Shown piece after piece: positions 60,179 to 64,000 of a DNA stretch of 64,000 nucleotides (positions within the stretch are counted from its first letter, which is position 1; every line of letters starts with the position of its first letter). Source of the DNA: Pelobates cultripes (Eukaryota > Chordata > Amphibia > Anura > Pelobatidae); the NCBI GenBank assembly GCA_933207985.1, contig OW240914.1, forward strand, positions 202,053,402 through 202,117,401, given 5' to 3'. Position numbers and translations under genes: made by a program. The notes under the pieces are model-generated. The model made no database searches and was not told the origin of the DNA. It was given only the letters and a program-made list of their open reading frames with translations.

Positions 60179-60914
60179 GGGCCATGCACCACCGATAGTG
60201 GAGGTGGTGTTTTCATAGCAAGGACGTGAAGGGTAGTAATGATCTCCCCCATGCAAGAGTACCTCCCGAGAGGTCTGAGTAGACTGTGAGTAGCATGTTC
60301 TTAAACTGGTAAGGTGTGTGATCTCTGATGGCTTCAAGGACTGCCCCCCATCCCTTAACTCCGAAAGCAGACTATTAGGTCTCGTAGTGGAGCAGCTATG
60401 GCCTTAGGTGGTTTAGGTATGTTGAATAGTCCTTTTAGCCCCACCGTTTTGCTCTGTCTTGGGGTCAGGAGTGCCACCATCAGACGTCTAATGAAGTGCG
60501 GTAGTTCCGTTGCTGGAATGTCCTCGCTGATGCCACAGATTTTCACGTTCTTCTTATGCCTTAATTCTTCTAGCACTGCAAAACGACGGTCATAGGACTC
60601 GTTTTGCTTCTGCAAGCCCAGAATTGTCTGCTGCAGGTAAGCAATTAGTTTTGTTTGTTCTCCCGTAGTGATTTCCTGCACTCCCAGACTGTTTGACAGG
60701 CCTTTGATATCTGTGCGTATCGCTGCCAGGTCCGACAGTATATTTGTATGAAGGTCCACTAGGAGAGATTTAAGCACCTCTGTGGTAACTGGTGCTTTGT
60801 CTGGGCCTCACGGTGCCAGGTCTGGAGGCCTTAAAATTGGTGGGGTATCCATCTCTTCCTTGAGGAAGAAATCATCGGAGTACTCAGAGTACGCCTTGGG
60901 GCATGCGGCCATTT
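60179..60914 (-). pseudogene. L1-like ORF1, broken
   Basis: Minus strand from ATG at 60914 (MAACPKAYSEYSDDFFLK). An in-frame stop lies near 60808, then a coiled-coil region (LAAIRTDIKGLSNSL ... LQKQNESYDRRFAVLEELRH) leads to the RNA-binding start (KNVKICGISEDIPATEL). After a frameshift near 60360 the C-terminal domain appears (AIRDHTPYQFKNMLLTVYSD; LHYRW). This is L1-type ORF1p, the RNA chaperone that coats L1 RNA. The element ends at 60178 against a hAT end; ORF2 is not in the window. Confidence 0.82.
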
Positions 60915-61140
60915 TGAGTCCTACCACGTTGTCTGCTTGGCACAGGAGGTCTCCAATATGCAGACCTGGATGCAGTTTGTCCGGTTTTCATTTTTTTGTT
61001 TTTTTTGCCCCATAAAGGTGCTTGAATAGCAGGTAAGTTATCTGGAAATGTCCGGAGCTCTCTCGCAGTGCGGCTACTACGCTCGGTTGCTTGGCTCCAC
61101 CCCCCACTTCCTCCCAGCTTGAAACAAACGTGCAGGAGGG
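60915..61140 (-). other. 5' leader of the L1-like element
   Basis: On the minus strand ggaggaagtggggggtggag starts about 225 bases upstream of ORF1, followed by ccgagcgtagtagccgcact. A GC-rich 5' end of this sort, close to ORF1, suggests that the 5' end is retained. Confidence 0.5.
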
Positions 61141-61189
61141 AGGATGCAGTGAGCTACTGCAGACTCACATCAGCCTCAGCAATGCCAAT

Positions 61190-61440
61190 ATGTATATCTG
61201 TGTATCAGTGTATGCCAATGTGTATATCTGTGTATCAGTGTGTGTATCTGTGTTTATATATCTGTGTGTTTTTGTGTCACTGTGTGTATCTGTGTGTGTG
61301 TGTGTATCTGTGTGCCAGGGTGTGTGTATATTTTAAGGTGTGTGCATTTGTCCAGGTGTGTGTATCTTTGTGTCCATTATGTGTCAGTGTGTTTATATGT
61401 GTGTATCTGTGTGTTAATGTGTATGTATATCTGAATACAT
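61190..61440 (+). repeat. GT-rich minisatellite
   Basis: Units of tgtatatctgtgtatcagtg and variants. Confidence 0.93.
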
Positions 61441-61459
61441 ATGTGTGTCCATACATCCC

Positions 61460-61830
61460 AGCAATCAAACACCAACACAAAACATGACGTACAAACACAC
61501 ACCTGAATTCAAAAACCAATACTACACACAATGCACATCCACATTTAAAATACAACACTACATCCAAACACACCCCTGCACACAAATACAAACATTACAT
61601 ACAAACACACCACTTGTATTGAAATGCTTAAATTGTATACAAACACCAGCTCTACATACAAAAGCACACCTGCATTTAAAAACAAACATTACATACAAAC
61701 ACAACCCTACATACAATCACAAACACTACACACAAATACACCACTGCATTCCAACTGCAAAAGTACATACAAAATACACATATACTCTCTATAGAAACAC
61801 ACTTACATTCAAACACTACTTATAAATACA
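61460..61830 (+). repeat. ACA-rich minisatellite
   Basis: Degenerate tandem of about 40-50 bp, acatacaaacacacc + tgcattcaaa, opposite in strand bias to the GT tract before it. Confidence 0.85.
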
Positions 61831-62020
61831 ACCCTGCAAGGATGTGCAAATGGTAGATGCCCAGCTGGCATATCATTGTAGGAGTTGTACAACAGATAGG
61901 GATCTATATTTTCACCATTACTGCACTAGAGAGCGGCCCAAAAGTGTTTTGCACCTGTACCCTCTTTTGCACCTGTTCCACCACTATATATATATATATA
62001 TATATCTCATGTTAAGTATA

Positions 62021-63633
62021 CAGTTGCAAGAAAAAGAATGTGAACCATTTGGAATGATATGGATTTCTGCACAAATTGGTCATAAAATGTGATCTGATCA
62101 TCATCTAAGTCACAACAATAGACAATCACAGTCTGCTTAAACTAATAACACACAAAGAATGAAATGTTGCCATGTTTTTATTGAACACACTATGTAAACA
62201 TTCACAGTGCAGGTGGAAAAAGTATGTGAACCCCTAGACTAATGACATCTCCAAGAGCTAATTGGAGTGAGATGTCAGCCAACTGGAGTCCAATCAATGA
62301 GATGAGATTGGAGGTGTTGGTTACAGCTGCCCTGCCCTATAAAAACACACACCAGTTCTGGGTTTGCTTTTCACAAGAAGCATTGCCTGATGTGAATGAT
62401 GCCTTGCACAAAAGAGCTCTCAGAAGACCTACGATTAAGAATTGTTGACTTGCATAAAACTGGAAAGGGTTATAAAAGTATCTCCAAAAGCCTTGCTGTT
62501 CATCAGTCCACGGTAAGACAAATTGTTTATAAATGGAGAAAGTTCAGCACTGCTGCTACTCTCCGTAGGAGTGGCCATCCTGTAAAGATGACTGCAAGAG
62601 CACAGAGCAGACTGAGGTGAAGAAGAATCCTAGTGTGTCAGCTAAAGACTTACAAAAGTCACTGGTAAATGCTAACATCCCTGTTAGCGAATCTACAATA
62701 CGTAAAACACTAAACAAGAATGGATTTCATGGGAGGATACCACAGAGGAAGCCACTGCTGTCCAAACAAAACATTGCTGCACGTTTACAGTTTGCACAAG
62801 AGCACCTGGATGTTCCACAGCAGTACTGGCAAAATATTCTGTGGACAGATGAAACCAAAGTTGAGTTGTTTGGAAGAAACACACAACACTATGTGTGGCG
62901 AAAAAAAGGCACAGCACACCAACATCAAAACCTCATCCCAACTGTGAAGTATGGTGGTGGGGGCATCATGGTTTGGGGCTGCTTTGCTGCATCAGGGCCT
63001 GGACGGATTGCTATCATTGAAGGAAAAATGAATTCCCAAGTTTATCAAGACATTTTGCAGGAGAACTTAAGGCCATCTGTCTACCAGCTGAAGCTCAACA
63101 GAAGATGGGTGTTGCAACAGGACAATGACCCAAAGCATAGAAGTAAATCAACAACAGAATGGCTTAAACAGAAGAAAATACGCCTTCTGAAGTGGCCCAG
63201 TCAGAGTCCTGACCTCAACCCGATTGAGATGCTGTGGCATGACCTCAAGAAAGCGATTCACACCAGACATCCCAAGAATATTGCTGAACTGAAACAGTTC
63301 TGTAAAGAGGAATGGTCAAGAATTACTCCTGACCGTTGTGCACGTCTGATCAGCAACTACAGGAAACGTTTGGTTGAAGTTATTGCTGCCAAAGGAGGTT
63401 CAACCAGTTACTAAATCCAAGGGTTCACATACTTTTCCCACCTGCACTGTGAATGTTTACATGGTGTTTCCAATAAAAACATGGCAACATTTCATTATTT
63501 GTGTGTTATTAGTTTAAGCAGACTGTGATTGTCTATTGTTGTGACTTAGATGATGATCAGATCACATTTTATGACCAATTTGTGCAGAAATCCATATCAT
63601 TCCAAAGGGTTCACATACTTTTTCTTGCAACTG
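62021..63633 (+). mobile_element. Nearly complete Tc1-type transposon, 1.61 kb
   Basis: Inverted repeats of about 215 bp (62021-62238 and 63415-63633) begin CAGTTGCAAGAAAAAG. Each arm has a transposase-site-like repeat at its outer and inner end (agtatgtgaaccc type), the IR/DR layout known from Sleeping Beauty-like elements. A TA precedes the left end; the right side has TG, a likely TA mutation. The arms differ at only about ten positions. A different family from the relics at 10690, 35018 and 47663. Confidence 0.95.
62396..63414 (+). pseudogene. Tc1-type transposase, one frameshift from open
   Basis: The first frame (62396-62620, 74 codons) has the DNA-binding helix-turn-helix ([32 protein letters not shown]) and ends in a stop at the frameshift. 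The second (62617-63414, 265 codons) holds the second helix-turn-helix and catalytic domain: D78 (WTDETK), GGGGIMVWG, D169 (LQQDNDPKHRS) and E204 ([10 protein letters not shown]), with exactly 34 residues between the last two, i.e. DD34E. It would cut and paste the element at TA sites. The only visible defect is the frameshift near 62615. Confidence 0.95.
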
Positions 63634-64000
63634 TGAGTTTAATAAACTTGTGGCCTACACCCTTTAGCAAAACTTCCTGTGTCTGATAGCATTAATTGGG
63701 TTCGGATTTCTAATGTTATTTTTAACGGTTATCAATCGATAGCAGTCAAGACTTTCAATAATTGAGTCTTCACATTTGGTATCACATAGCAACATAGCAC
63801 TTTGAATGCTTCTCTGTGAGGAGCACTCAATTGGCTGAACATGATAATTGCTGCTCATGCACTGTAATGCCCCATTACTTCTCTATGAGAAGCATTGGAT
63901 TGGTCCTTAAGAGGAGAAACAGCTGCTACCATGAGACTGGGATGATGAAAGATAAAAGAAAAGTTAAACTTTTTTTTAATTTTACTTTAATAAGGGGGCT
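63634..64000. other. No recognised feature
   Basis: Unique-looking flank with a gagaagcattg/caatg... short inverted motif (63807-63825 and 63880-63900). No ORF. Confidence 0.5.

Overview
The window looks like intergenic DNA from a vertebrate, most likely a frog or toad. This is an inference from the repeat repertoire: an endogenous retrovirus, a Penelope-like element with a GIY-YIG nuclease, several Tc1-type elements, many hAT-type and TTAA-flanked DNA elements, an APE-type LINE and an L1-like 5' piece. I found no convincing intact host gene. Nearly everything recognisable is a mobile element, often nested, and most coding relics are broken. One assembly gap of 100 N lies at 18965-19064.

Layout. 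1-7749: endogenous retrovirus on the minus strand (LTR 7151-7749, primer-binding site, degenerate gag, broken pro-pol, and an env frame that is open as far as the window edge). It is inserted into a tandem array of ~133-bp units that belongs to a hAT-like element (7750-8871). 8886-10265: two inverted-repeat DNA elements, one carrying a nested 137-bp hAT MITE. 10690-11873: deleted Tc1 element. 13501-15190: dead LINE with endonuclease and reverse transcriptase remnants. 16138-23984: a large composite of hAT type, holding the same satellite in the opposite orientation, a transposase C-terminus, a second compound tandem repeat, what looks like captured exon-like DNA including a C2H2 zinc finger, three short hairpins and a 91-bp tandem repeat. 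25126-30163: Penelope-like element with inverted terminal arms. 31150-34915: a minisatellite split by a 2.4-kb hAT-type element (perfect 8-bp target duplication). 37760-43126: three TTAA-flanked elements, one with a nested hAT MITE. 46469-48606: a palindromic element next to an interrupted Tc1 relic. 51717-52653 and 56408-57543: two further hAT-type elements with perfect 8-bp target duplications, sharing a core module. 58665-61140: an RT relic, a hAT end and a 5' L1-like fragment. 62021-63633: a nearly intact Tc1 element whose transposase is one frameshift from open.

The most interesting points are the composite hAT region (tandem repeats on both sides of a transposase remnant plus exon-like inserts delimited by a recurring module), the unexplained open segment inserted in the retroviral pol between RT and RNase H, the retained env frame, and several cleanly dated nesting events shown by target-site duplications.
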